A stretch of 11,576 nucleotides of DNA from Eubacteriales Family XIII. Incertae Sedis bacterium (GCA_031278255.1 JAITKU010000197.1:1-11576); one strand, 5' to 3'; shown: positions 1 through 7,140, counted from the stretch's first letter. Numbers and translations: made by a program. Notes: generated by a model not told the origin, from the letters alone.

Positions 1-299
1 TGCGCCTTGTCGTAGAATTCCCGGTTGGAAATCTCCCCGTTCACCTTCCCGTATTCCTCGTCCTTGACGCTGCCGTCCTTCTGCCAAGTGACGAAGCTGC
101 AATCCGTGATCGCGCCGTCCTCGACGGCGATGCTCACCTCGCCGTAGGCCCCGTCGTCGTCCTCGCTGCTAAAGCCCGTGTACAGGCCGTCCTCCGCCGG
201 TATCGCCGTGTCGTCCGCCGCGCCGCAGCCGCAGACCGACAGCGCCAGCGCAATCGGCAGCGCGATCCGCGCGATCCGCGCGCTTGCTCTTGCCATCAT
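1..299 (-). CDS. FMN-binding-domain-like lipoprotein (5' part only, runs off the window)
   Basis: The first 99 codons of a gene that continues past base 1. The start is MMARASARIARIALPIALAL, a short Arg-rich N-region and a hydrophobic stretch, then Cys23 and Cys25; Cys25 (VCGC) is the more likely lipidated residue. After a short linker, residues 38-95 run DGLYTGFSSEDDDGAYGEV and then a beta-rich stretch with VEDGAITDCSF. This pattern (DGxYxG, G-Y-G-x-V, DGxIxx) is typical of extracytoplasmic FMN_bind domains, which carry flavin for electron transfer. The conserved Ser/Thr region that would carry flavin in covalently flavinylated members lies outside the window. The ATG overlaps the ATPase stop in ATGA, so translation is probably coupled. 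It sits where related iron loci carry thioredoxin-like genes, so a redox role is inferred. The family call rests on about 60 residues. Confidence 0.72.
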   Translation of the reverse strand, partial: MMARASARIARIALPIALALSVCGCGAADDTAIPAEDGLYTGFSSEDDDGAYGEVSIAVEDGAITDCSFVTWQKDGSVKDEEYGKVNGEISNREFYDKA

Positions 300-1042
300 G
301 CTTGCCTCCCTTCCTCGCCTCGGCGATCCCGCGAGGCGGACGCCTCGTCCGCGCGCCGGGGCGCGTGTTCCCGCTCCGTTTCGTCGTTTGTCACGATCCG
401 CGCGATGCGCCCGTGCTCCAGCACCACGGTCCGCCGCGCCTTCTCCGCGACCTCCGGGTCGTGGGTGACGACGACGATGGTGCTGCCCTCCCTGTGCAGC
501 TGCTTGAAGATGTCGAGCACAATGCCCTCGTTGGCCTCGTCCAGATTGCCCGTCGGCTCGTCCGCCAGCACCAGCATGGGATAGTTGATCAGCGCGCGCG
601 CGATGCAGACCCGCTGCTGCTCGCCGCCGGAGAGCTGGCCGGGCAGGTGCTTCGCCCTGTCCGAAAGGCCGACCCGATCCAGCGCCAGGAGGGCTTCCTT
701 CTCGTCCGGCATGCTGTGGTAATACTGCGCCACCATGACGTTCTCCAGCGCCGTCAGATAGTTGATCAGGTGGAACTGCTGGAAGATCAGGCCGATCTTC
801 TCCCGGCGTATGGCCGTCAGACGCCGCGCGCTCTCCGCGGAGATATCGGCGCCGTCGAGGATGACCTTGCCCTCGGTGGGCTTGTCCATGCAGCCGATGA
901 TGTTCATCATCGTCGTCTTCCCCGATCCGGACGGTCCCATGATGGCGATCCATTCCCCCTGCTCCACGGTCAAATCCACATTCCGCAGCGCCTTGACGCT
1001 GCCGTAGATCTTCGATATCCCTTGTATGTCCAATAAAGCCAT
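296..1042 (-). CDS. ABC transporter ATP-binding protein, MacB/LolD type
   Basis: A 248-residue ATPase that would power the two FtsX-type permeases encoded just upstream. All nucleotide-binding motifs are intact: Walker A GPSGSGKT (36-43), Q-loop FQQ (87-89), signature LSGGEQQR (137-144), Walker B MLVLADE (156-162), D-loop NLD (166-168) and H-loop His194. The sequence IMGPSGSGKTTMMNIIG and the LADEPTGNLD block are typical of the MacB/LolD/FtsE branch, which usually works by mechanotransmission across the envelope rather than by moving a solute through a channel. The start is supported by a GGAG motif 11 nt upstream. The gap to the preceding permease gene is 65 bp. The last 28 or so residues are an unusually charged Arg/Glu/Ala tail, and its DNA also serves as the translation-initiation region of the next gene. 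It corresponds by position to Cj1663 of the Campylobacter p19 locus. Confidence 0.93.
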   Translation of the reverse strand: MALLDIQGISKIYGSVKALRNVDLTVEQGEWIAIMGPSGSGKTTMMNIIGCMDKPTEGKVILDGADISAESARRLTAIRREKIGLIFQQFHLINYLTALENVMVAQYYHSMPDEKEALLALDRVGLSDRAKHLPGQLSGGEQQRVCIARALINYPMLVLADEPTGNLDEANEGIVLDIFKQLHREGSTIVVVTHDPEVAEKARRTVVLEHGRIARIVTNDETEREHAPRRADEASASRDRRGEEGRQA

Positions 1043-1107
1043 TTGGTTTCATCTCCGTTTCGCCGCCGCGCGGCCGCATACCGATCCGAGCCCGCCGGGG
1101 CCGCGTC

Positions 1108-2241
1108 CTATTCGCCGCGCAGCACGACGGCCGGGTCCACCTCCGTCGCGCTGCGCACGGGAAGCAGGCAGGCCAGCCCCGTGACGAGCACGGACGCGAC
1201 GACGGTCGCGGGCGCCAAGGCCGCCTGAAAGTGGACGGGACGGCTGAACACATGGACGCCTATGAGCTGCGCGAAGCCGAAGCCGAGGACCACGCCCAGA
1301 ATGCCGCCCAGACAGCCCAGAAACAAGCCCTCCCCCAGGAATTCCGCGATGATGCCCCTGTCCGGCGCGCCCAGCGCCTTCTTCAATCCGATCTCCCTGC
1401 GCCGCTCCGTCACGACCGCCATCATCGTGGTGGCGACGCAGATCATGGTCAGCAGCAGCACGACCGTCGTCACGAGGAAGACCAGCGCTTGCAGCTTTGT
1501 CAAGACCGCGGCCTCCGAGCGGGTCACGCGCGTCACGAGCCTCGGCGCGACGCCCTCCGCGCTTTCCGTCACGCGGGCCGCGATGGCCTCGAGCTCGGCC
1601 TGCGGCGCGGAGATGCTGCATTCCACCACGTCGAAGCCCCCGCTCTCGCCTATGACGGCGGCGAAGTCCGGCAGGGACATGAAGATGAAGGCCTCCTCCG
1701 TCCCCCCGGTCTGCACGACGCCCGAAACGCGAAAATCGTGGCTGAACGCCTCGCCCCGCGCGTTCGTGCCCGTCATGGTGAAGGCGCTTCCGGGCAGGAG
1801 GCGGATCACGTCGGCCACCTCCTGCCCGATGAGCACGCTCCCGTCCCGCTCCGGCCAGTCGCCCGACACGAACCAGTAGGGACTGGTCTTGCGCGCCTCC
1901 GCCAAGTCCGTGCCCGCGGCCATGAAGGGCTGTTCGTTGATCTTCACCGTTTCATAGCGATAGGGCGCGATTCCGACGATTTCCGACTGCGGTATGCAGG
2001 CCGCGGCCGCCTCCGTCGCCTCTGCGGAGAGGGCCTCCCCGTCCGCGGACACGAGAATGAGGTTGGCGCCGTAGGAGCGAAACTCCTGCCGCATCTGGCG
2101 CGGGATGTCGTAATAGACCGTGACGAGGCCCGACAGCACGGTCGCGCCGACGGCCACGGCCAGCAGGGCCACGAGCATCCCGGAGCGCCGGCGAATCAGC
2201 GCGCTCGTCACCATCTTGAGGTACATGGTTCTTTTGGTCAT
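1108..2241 (-). CDS. FtsX/MacB-type ABC transporter permease (second of pair)
   Basis: A 377-residue membrane protein with MacB-like architecture: an N-terminal transmembrane helix (about 22-42, MLVALLAVAVGATVLSGLV), a large extracytoplasmic domain (about 50-260), and a C-terminal FtsX block with three helices. The block contains the conserved RREIGLKKALGA stretch and ends with VDPAVVLRGE. It parallels its upstream neighbour closely: EFRSYGANLILVSA here matches ELKTYGANINVIPK there, and GFAQLIG matches GFAQIIG. The two are therefore ancient paralogues that probably pair as a heterodimer with the ATPase. The ATG follows a CGGAG motif by about 9 nt, and 83 bp separate it from the previous gene. 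By position it matches Cj1662. The transported or released substrate cannot be read from sequence. Confidence 0.9.
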   Translation of the reverse strand: MTKRTMYLKMVTSALIRRRSGMLVALLAVAVGATVLSGLVTVYYDIPRQMRQEFRSYGANLILVSADGEALSAEATEAAAACIPQSEIVGIAPYRYETVKINEQPFMAAGTDLAEARKTSPYWFVSGDWPERDGSVLIGQEVADVIRLLPGSAFTMTGTNARGEAFSHDFRVSGVVQTGGTEEAFIFMSLPDFAAVIGESGGFDVVECSISAPQAELEAIAARVTESAEGVAPRLVTRVTRSEAAVLTKLQALVFLVTTVVLLLTMICVATTMMAVVTERRREIGLKKALGAPDRGIIAEFLGEGLFLGCLGGILGVVLGFGFAQLIGVHVFSRPVHFQAALAPATVVASVLVTGLACLLPVRSATEVDPAVVLRGE

Positions 2242-2324
2242 AAGGGATATCTCCGCTTGGGTGCCGGTTTCGGCCTTCCCAATTCAAAACCATTCCAACG
2301 TGGGGTTTGCGCGGTCACCACACG

Positions 2325-3608
2325 TCAGCGTCCATGCAACACCTCCGCCGGGCGCAACGACAGCAACAGGCGAATCGAGGGGATGCAGCCCGCCGCGATC
2401 ACGACGGAGATCAGGATCGCGACCAGGGGGATGACCATGGGCTTGATGTTGATCGCGGCGTCGAACACGGTGCGGCCTATGATCTGCGCAAAGCCCAGGC
2501 CCGCGAAATAGCCAACCGCGCCGCCCGCGATGCCCGTGATGAATATCTCCGTCAGTATCAGTCCGGAAACCGGCGCGTTGTTCGCGCCGAGGGCCTTCAG
2601 AAGCCCGATCTCGCGGCTCCGCTCCATGACGCCCGCCGTCACCAGATTCGATATGCCGAGCGCCGCCCCCGCGAGGCTCAGGATCGTGATCAGCAGCATG
2701 AGCAGCCGAGTTTTTTCCAGAATCGCCCCCTCCGATTCCGCCACTTGCCGGATGGCCTTGGCCACGGAGTCGGTCAGGACCTCCTCGATCTGGTAGCAGA
2801 TGGCGCTGACGTAGGCCGTGCAATACCAGGTTTCCCATTCCTTCACGGAGAGGCTCTTGGGGTTTTGCGCGGCGCGGCGGGACAGCTCGTTGTCCGGCGT
2901 CGTCAGCGCGCTGACCTCCACGCTGCTAACGCGGTCCGGTCGGTCGGTCATCGCCTGAGCCACGGGCAGGGACACGTAGATGCGTTCGTCCTCCCCGCTG
3001 CCGGCCTCGAATATTCCCCTTACCGTCAGCCGTCTGCGCGCGTTCTCGGATTCGAGTTCAAAAGCGTCACCCACCGCAAGCCCCGTCCTTTCCGCGAGCA
3101 GCTTGCCCACCATGGCGGCGTTTTCGTCCTCGTCCGAAATCCATTCACCCTCTATCGACCACCAGCTTTTCATATTCCGTATGCCCGTATCGAGGGTTTC
3201 TCCCGTCGGAAGCTCCTGCCTGCGCGAAAACCAGGTTCCCACGAGCCGAACCTCGTCCGCGCGGCCGGCGATCCGCGCCTGCGCATTCAAATAAGGAGCG
3301 AAATCCACGATATTGAAAGCCCAAAAGATTGTCTTTAGCCGCCCCAGTTCCGACTCCGACAGATAGCGATCCGAAACGCCGAAGCCCTCGCTGACGCCGT
3401 AGAGATCATCCAGCAGGGAGGCCTCCTTGGGGATCACGTTGATGTTGGCCCCGTAGGTCTTTAATTCTCTGTTCACCTTATCGCCCACGTCGAGCATGAC
3501 GTTCAGCATGGCCGTGGCCAAGGAAGCGCCCAGCGCGATCGTGAACGCGATCATCAACATCTTTCCCTTTTGTCGGAACAGGGCACCTTTTATGAGCCTA
3601 AAAAACAT
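2325..3608 (-). CDS. FtsX/MacB-type ABC transporter permease (first of pair)
   Basis: A 427-residue permease. It has an N-terminal helix (about 17-37, MLMIAFTIALGASLATAML), an extracytoplasmic domain of roughly 240 residues, and a C-terminal FtsX domain with helices near 300-325, 350-375 and 385-410. The conserved intracellular stretch is SREIGLLKALGANN, and the C-terminus is LRPAEVLHGR. It is about 50 residues longer than its paralogue, mainly in the extracytoplasmic domain. A GGAG motif 6-7 nt before the ATG supports the start, and only 22 bp separate it from the DUF2318 stop, so the two are co-transcribed. By position it matches Cj1661. In the related iron loci these permeases accompany FTR1 and P19 and support growth under iron limitation, but their exact role is not established. 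Confidence 0.9.
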   Translation of the reverse strand: MFFRLIKGALFRQKGKMLMIAFTIALGASLATAMLNVMLDVGDKVNRELKTYGANINVIPKEASLLDDLYGVSEGFGVSDRYLSESELGRLKTIFWAFNIVDFAPYLNAQARIAGRADEVRLVGTWFSRRQELPTGETLDTGIRNMKSWWSIEGEWISDEDENAAMVGKLLAERTGLAVGDAFELESENARRRLTVRGIFEAGSGEDERIYVSLPVAQAMTDRPDRVSSVEVSALTTPDNELSRRAAQNPKSLSVKEWETWYCTAYVSAICYQIEEVLTDSVAKAIRQVAESEGAILEKTRLLMLLITILSLAGAALGISNLVTAGVMERSREIGLLKALGANNAPVSGLILTEIFITGIAGGAVGYFAGLGFAQIIGRTVFDAAINIKPMVIPLVAILISVVIAAGCIPSIRLLLSLRPAEVLHGR

Positions 3609-3630
3609 ATTGCGCTCCGTTTGCGCTTCG

Positions 3631-4881
3631 TCACTTGAAGCGCTTCTGTTCGTTCTCCAAGTCCTGTATTTGCACGATCATGTTGCCGCCCGTGATCTCG
3701 TAGGCCAGCGGCACGGGGTTGCAACCGCCCTTAAAGCCTATGGTCGATTTGTTCATGACCACATCGCAAAGTTTGCAGATCACCTCGTCGTCCCGCTCGT
3801 AATAGCCGGTGGCGCCGCAGATATCGCAGGCGTCAAGGCCGACGCCCCACGCGGATTCGTTCTTTTTAATCACGATGAAACGCACCTCAATCCCCTCGGT
3901 GGATATGTAGGCGAAGCGGTGGAGATGTCCGTCGTCGATCCGGTCCGTCGGGATGAAGATGCGGGCGGCCACGATGTTCATCGGCTCCGCCGGCGAAAGC
4001 GTCACCTCCCGCTCGTCGTAGGCTTTCACGACCGTCAGGCTGATCACGGACAGGACGTAGCACACGAGGATCAGCGCGCTGTAACGCCGGATCCTGCGCG
4101 CCGTCGATTTGAGCTTCCGAAGCCGGGCGGGGTTTTCCCAAGTTCCGCGCGGACGCGCGTTGAGCGCCCACAGCAGGAAAGGCAGCGGCAGCGTGATCAG
4201 CAGGATCAGATACAGGAACCAGTTGTCGTAATTGACCGTGAGCTTCACGAATTCAAAGACGCCCTTGGACATGGGAATGATTCGCCTCGCCAGAAGAAAC
4301 TGTACGATGGCGGAGAATTGATCCACGATGTTGATCGCGAGGCAGACGGTCAAAAGCATACGCAGCAGCCGATCGGGTATGCCGTTTCGCGTGCGAAACA
4401 GAGCCAAGGCCGCCAAAAAAACGATGAGCAGGCCCGCCAGATAACCGATGGTCTTGAACAGGAAATCCGTGCTGAATACGCTTTCCCCCGCGAGCAGGAA
4501 TTCCGACGGATACAGTATGACGGTGGGCAGACAGTATACGAGCAGGGCGGCGGACAGCAGCGACAGGGACGCGTCCAAGGCCGCTTTGCGCGCGCGCGGC
4601 GCTTTTTTTCGGAAAACGCCGAAAGACAGCGGGATGAAAACGAGTCCGGCCGCGATCGCGGCGGACAGTATCCCGATGTTCAGAAATTCCCTGTTGATCC
4701 ATACCGTCGTATGAATCACCCACGACAGGATCGCCGCCACGCCCGCGCCGGCCGCGGCGGCGATCGGCGCCGCGCGGCGGGAGAGTGCCGCGCCGTCCCT
4801 GTATGCGATCATGAGGAGCAGGGCGATGAGAATCGCGGTGCCCAAGGAATGCTCTATCGTTTTTATGAGGTATTGCAGCAT
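3631..4881 (-). CDS. DUF2318 membrane protein with Cys-rich C-terminal domain (Cj1660-like)
   Basis: Predicted 416 residues: an N-terminal membrane region of about seven or eight helices (roughly residues 5-290) and a soluble C-terminal DUF2318 domain. The domain holds DGHLHRFAY (His319, His321), a CDIC pair (Cys352/355), GYYERDDEVICKLC (Cys369/372), and TIGFKGGCNP (Cys387). These five cysteines and GGCNP are hallmarks of DUF2318, annotated as an Fe-S-containing membrane protein; cofactor binding here is inferred. The domain always travels with FTR1/P19 loci such as Campylobacter Cj1660. I chose ATG 4881 (MLQYLIKTIEHSLG) because family members begin with this helix. Extending the frame to TTG 4998 would translate through two strong stem-loops and give a basic, non-membrane N-terminus. 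The Shine-Dalgarno site for 4881 is weak (GGGA). GTG 4902 with AAGG 5 nt before it is an alternative. Confidence 0.85.
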   Translation of the reverse strand: MLQYLIKTIEHSLGTAILIALLLMIAYRDGAALSRRAAPIAAAAGAGVAAILSWVIHTTVWINREFLNIGILSAAIAAGLVFIPLSFGVFRKKAPRARKAALDASLSLLSAALLVYCLPTVILYPSEFLLAGESVFSTDFLFKTIGYLAGLLIVFLAALALFRTRNGIPDRLLRMLLTVCLAINIVDQFSAIVQFLLARRIIPMSKGVFEFVKLTVNYDNWFLYLILLITLPLPFLLWALNARPRGTWENPARLRKLKSTARRIRRYSALILVCYVLSVISLTVVKAYDEREVTLSPAEPMNIVAARIFIPTDRIDDGHLHRFAYISTEGIEVRFIVIKKNESAWGVGLDACDICGATGYYERDDEVICKLCDVVMNKSTIGFKGGCNPVPLAYEITGGNMIVQIQDLENEQKRFK

Positions 4882-4902
4882 ACTGTTTCCCGTCAAATAC
4901 AC

Positions 4903-4971
4903 AAAAACCTTGCGTCGCAAACCGCAACGCAAAGATAAAGGCAGCCGCCGCATACGTGTATGCGGCAGCTG
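4903..4971 (-). terminator. Tandem stem-loops before the DUF2318 gene, possible partial terminator/attenuator
   Basis: Read on the minus strand, the first stem pairs 4971-4959 with 4942-4954. It has 13 pairs including one G-U, a 4-nt loop, and then a U-rich stretch (CTTTATCTTT). A second stem pairs 4934-4927 with 4915-4908 (8 pairs, one G-U, 11-nt loop) and is followed directly by five T residues (4907-4903). Both wobble pairs would be A-C mismatches in the plus-sense RNA, so the folds favour the operon's own transcript. They lie between P19 (stop 5031) and the DUF2318 start (4881). They could reduce read-through, so that FTR1 and P19 are made in excess, or protect the 3' end of the upstream mRNA. 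A weaker third stem, GCGGG/CCCGC, lies at 4982-4996. Confidence 0.5.
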
Positions 4972-5030
4972 ATACCGCGCGGCGGGGAACTCCCGCAAAA
5001 GACGCGGACGAACGCATTAAGACGCTGTGC

Positions 5031-5657
5031 TTACCACTCCCTGGGTACGAAATCGAATTCCCATTCGGCGACCAGCGGCTCGGTCCAGAAGCGGCCCTCC
5101 ACGCCCGTTTCCTTGTCCGTATGCAGCAGATAGCCCTGCGCTTCGGGATTTTCGATGATGAACTTGACGTTGTAGGTTCCCGCCTTGCCGCCGAGGCTGA
5201 CGTTGGCGCCGTAGTGGGGACCGTCGCTGGCGCTCATGGGCATGAAAGCGCCTTCGGAAGCGACGTTGCCGTCCGCGTCCGTTATCTCGTAGGTCACGGT
5301 CAGATTGGGCACAAAGGAACCCACGCCGTAGCCGAGATCGTTCTCCAGCGCGGAGATGTCCGCCTCAATGTGGAAATCCGACTCGGACGCGGGCAGGCTG
5401 TTGCCGGCCGGCTCCATGTCCACCGGCTGGAAGTACACACCCGCCACGTTGAGGGGACCGAGTTCGATGTCGTCTCCGATGGGGAATTCTTCAAAACCCG
5501 CCACATCCGCGGGGCCGACGCCCGCCGATTCGGATTCGGTATCCGCGTCGCCTGCGTCGGACGCGCCGCCGGAGCTTCCCGAGCCGCCGCAGGCCGCGAA
5601 GCCGAACAGGGTCAAAAGTCCCGTCAAGAGCAGTGCCAATACTTTTTTGCTTTTCAT
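5031..5657 (-). CDS. P19-family (FetP-like, Tp34-type) iron-transport lipoprotein
   Basis: A 208-residue lipoprotein, the expected partner of the FTR1 permease. Residues 1-22 are a lipoprotein signal peptide, with Cys23 after GFAA. Residues 24-55 are a flexible Gly/Ser/Asp/Glu linker. From about 56 the P19 domain begins: EEFPIGDDIELGPLNVAGVY, PVDMEP (78-83), FHIEADISALEN (95-106), FMPMSASDGPHYG (138-150) and LLHTDKETGVEGRF (177-190). Probable metal ligands by family analogy are Met81, His96, Glu98, Met139 or Met141, His148 and His179. Campylobacter P19 binds copper and iron using equivalent His and Met residues and feeds iron to the permease. Gram-negative P19 is free in the periplasm; lipid anchoring fits a cell without one. 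The start has AGGAGG 9 nt upstream. A 148-bp gap follows FTR1; I see no convincing separate promoter there. Confidence 0.93.
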   Translation of the reverse strand: MKSKKVLALLLTGLLTLFGFAACGGSGSSGGASDAGDADTESESAGVGPADVAGFEEFPIGDDIELGPLNVAGVYFQPVDMEPAGNSLPASESDFHIEADISALENDLGYGVGSFVPNLTVTYEITDADGNVASEGAFMPMSASDGPHYGANVSLGGKAGTYNVKFIIENPEAQGYLLHTDKETGVEGRFWTEPLVAEWEFDFVPREW

Positions 5658-5805
5658 TGCGTTTTTCCTCCTACTTCCTTACCGTTACTGTATATTTTTT
5701 TGAACGATCTTTTTCGTCGCGGCGAAGCTTCGTTTGCGCGCAGGCTTTACCGTTTCTGCGATCGGACCGTTGTCAAGGATACCGATTTTTTAAAGCGGCG
5801 CCGAC

Positions 5806-7032
5806 CTATTGCTCCGCCGCGTTGTCCGCCGCTTCCGCCGCCGTCGCGCGGAGCCGTTTCCCCTTTCGCATCTGTATCGCGAAAGTGAATACCGTAACGA
5901 CGAGCAACAGGATCTGCGGCACGAGTGTTTCCAGCGTCGGGTATATGCCGAGGATATCGACCGTGCCGACGCCCGGCGCCGAGGTGACGCTGATCATATT
6001 GCCCTCCTGCAATTCCTTGATACCCGACCCGAGGAAGGATATACACATGACCGCGAGCAGAACGCTCGTCCCGAGGAAGAAAGGCTTCAGCGGCAGACGG
6101 AAGCTGAGTACGCGGATCAGCACGTAGATGACCACCAGTACCACACAACCGACGCCGAGGCCCAGCCAGATCATATTGACGTAACTGTCCGTGCCGGCCA
6201 GCAGCGCCTGATAGAACAGGATGGTTTCGGCGCCCTCCCGAAAAACGGCGAGAAAGGCCGCGAACGCCAAGGAAAACACGCTGCCGCGCGTGACGGAGGC
6301 CTGTACCATGCCCTCTATGTAGTTCATCCAAACGGCGGATTCCGCCTTGGATACCATCCAATTGCTCACGTAGAACAGCACCGCCACGGCGACCAACATC
6401 GTGAAACCCTCTATGATCTCCTGATTTTCGCCCGCGTTGGCGCCGGTCAGCGCGTTGAGTATGAAAGCCATCACGACGCTGAAGCCCAAGGCGATAACGG
6501 AACCGATGTAGACGGCCTTTGTGTGCTGTTTGTTGCCGCTCTTTACAAGATAGGCTATGATGGCGCCCACCACGATGATGGCCTCAAAGCCCTCCCGCGT
6601 GATGATGAGCAGCGCCGCGACAAAGACGCCCGGCGCGCTCTCCTCCGTGCCGTCCAGCGCGATGGCATCTTCCCGCAGGTAACGGATCAGATTGTCCAGC
6701 GATTCCCGCGCCGCCGCGTCGTCGCCCGCGATCATGGCCTTTTTCGCGAAGCTGAATTCGTATTCCACCTTGGCGGCGCGATCCCCGGAGATGTAGGCCA
6801 TGACGGTCTTTTCGTAGCCCAGCTTTTCGTAGAATCCGAAATAAGCCTCGTCCACCTTGTCCTTTCCGCCCTCCGTATCCCCGGACGTGTAGATCTCGTA
6901 GGACTCGTTCAGGACCGCCTCCATATCGTCCACGACCTGATTCCACGTTTCATAGGCGGCAAAAACCTGTATCGGGAAAATGTTAGCAATTACTAATAAT
7001 ATCGCAATCGCCGCCAACATTCTTATGCGCAA
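5806..7032 (-). CDS. FTR1 family iron permease (FetM-like) with N-terminal extracytoplasmic domain
   Basis: First gene of the operon, 408 residues. It has a signal peptide (1-26, MRIRMLAAIAILLV to VFAA), a helical extracytoplasmic domain (27-135) that includes AGDDAAARESLDNLIRYLRE, and a seven-helix permease domain (about 137-388). The two hallmark acidic motifs of FTR1/EfeU permeases are intact: REGFE (146-150) and REGAE (265-269). These glutamates are thought to coordinate iron during transport. The N-terminal domain and the adjacent P19 gene place it with FetM/Cj1658 rather than with EfeU of EfeUOB. The start is a TTG: AAGGAGGG at 7040-7047 ends 7 nt before it (8 nt from the GGAGG core), and it supplies the Arg-Ile-Arg head of the signal peptide. 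The first in-frame ATG (7020) would lie 19-20 nt from that site and lose those charges. The C-terminus is a short Ala/Glu-rich tail. Confidence 0.95.
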   Translation of the reverse strand: MRIRMLAAIAILLVIANIFPIQVFAAYETWNQVVDDMEAVLNESYEIYTSGDTEGGKDKVDEAYFGFYEKLGYEKTVMAYISGDRAAKVEYEFSFAKKAMIAGDDAAARESLDNLIRYLREDAIALDGTEESAPGVFVAALLIITREGFEAIIVVGAIIAYLVKSGNKQHTKAVYIGSVIALGFSVVMAFILNALTGANAGENQEIIEGFTMLVAVAVLFYVSNWMVSKAESAVWMNYIEGMVQASVTRGSVFSLAFAAFLAVFREGAETILFYQALLAGTDSYVNMIWLGLGVGCVVLVVIYVLIRVLSFRLPLKPFFLGTSVLLAVMCISFLGSGIKELQEGNMISVTSAPGVGTVDILGIYPTLETLVPQILLLVVTVFTFAIQMRKGKRLRATAAEAADNAAEQ

Positions 7033-7039
7033 CGGATAT

Positions 7040-7047
7040 CCCTCCTT
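7040..7047 (-). promoter_or_regulatory. Ribosome binding site that decides the TTG start of the FTR1 gene
   Basis: Minus-strand AAGGAGGG is a near-perfect Shine-Dalgarno site. Eight bases separate its GGAGG core from TTG at 7032-7030, against 20 for the first ATG (7020). This favours initiation at TTG. Confidence 0.7.
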
Positions 7048-7064
7048 CTTTTCTCGATCCCGCC

Positions 7065-7099
7065 GTTTTCCGCCGGCCGAAAACGCGCGCCGCGCGCGT
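7065..7099 (-). repeat. Two overlapping GC-rich inverted repeats in the iron operon leader
   Basis: An 8-1-8 perfect inverted repeat, ACGCGCGC-C-GCGCGCGT, spans 7083-7099. A second, GTTTTC (7065-7070) with GAAAAC (7079-7084), spans 7065-7084. They share bases 7083-7084, so both cannot form fully at once. They lie in the predicted leader of about 104 nt between the promoter and the FTR1 start. A role in mRNA stability or leader folding is possible; no known riboswitch pattern was recognised. The alternating CG run could also adopt Z-form DNA. Confidence 0.4.
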
Positions 7100-7114
7100 C
7101 CCCCGTCCGACGGA

Positions 7115-7133
7115 AAAAGTTAGCAAGAACTAT
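7115..7133. promoter_or_regulatory. Candidate DtxR/IdeR-like operator, downstream copy
   Basis: Plus-strand AAAAGTTAGCAAGAACTAT agrees with the DtxR/IdeR operator consensus TTAGGTTAGCCTAACCTAA at 11 of 19 positions by my count, with the GTTAGC core intact. It lies just downstream of the predicted transcription start of the iron operon. It shares the pattern TTAGCA-N4-CTA with the site at 7141-7159, at 26-bp spacing. Binding of an iron-dependent repressor is inferred. Confidence 0.4.
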
Positions 7134-7140
7134 TCGATTC

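Noticed and set aside
4882..4998. A 39-codon N-terminal extension of the DUF2318 protein starting at TTG 4998
   Set aside because: It would be translated through two strong stem-loops, begins with a rare codon without a ribosome site, and adds a basic segment not seen in the family.
5721..5732. Palindrome CGAAGCTTCG between the FTR1 and P19 genes as a terminator
   Set aside because: It is a continuous palindrome with no room for a loop and is not followed by a T-tract in the operon direction, so it reads as chance symmetry.
5748..5776. Internal promoter before the P19 gene, based on TTGACA at 5776-5771 (minus strand)
   Set aside because: No acceptable -10 hexamer occurs at 16-19 bp spacing, so the hexamer alone is not enough.
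284..6996. Long plus-strand reading frames opposite the iron operon (for example 284-1036, 1231-2511, 2307-3338, 3496-4938, 5809-6996)
   Set aside because: They lie antisense to clearly recognisable genes, have Arg/His/Gln-rich compositions without any domain, and are expected in GC-rich DNA where codon bias removes stops on the other strand.
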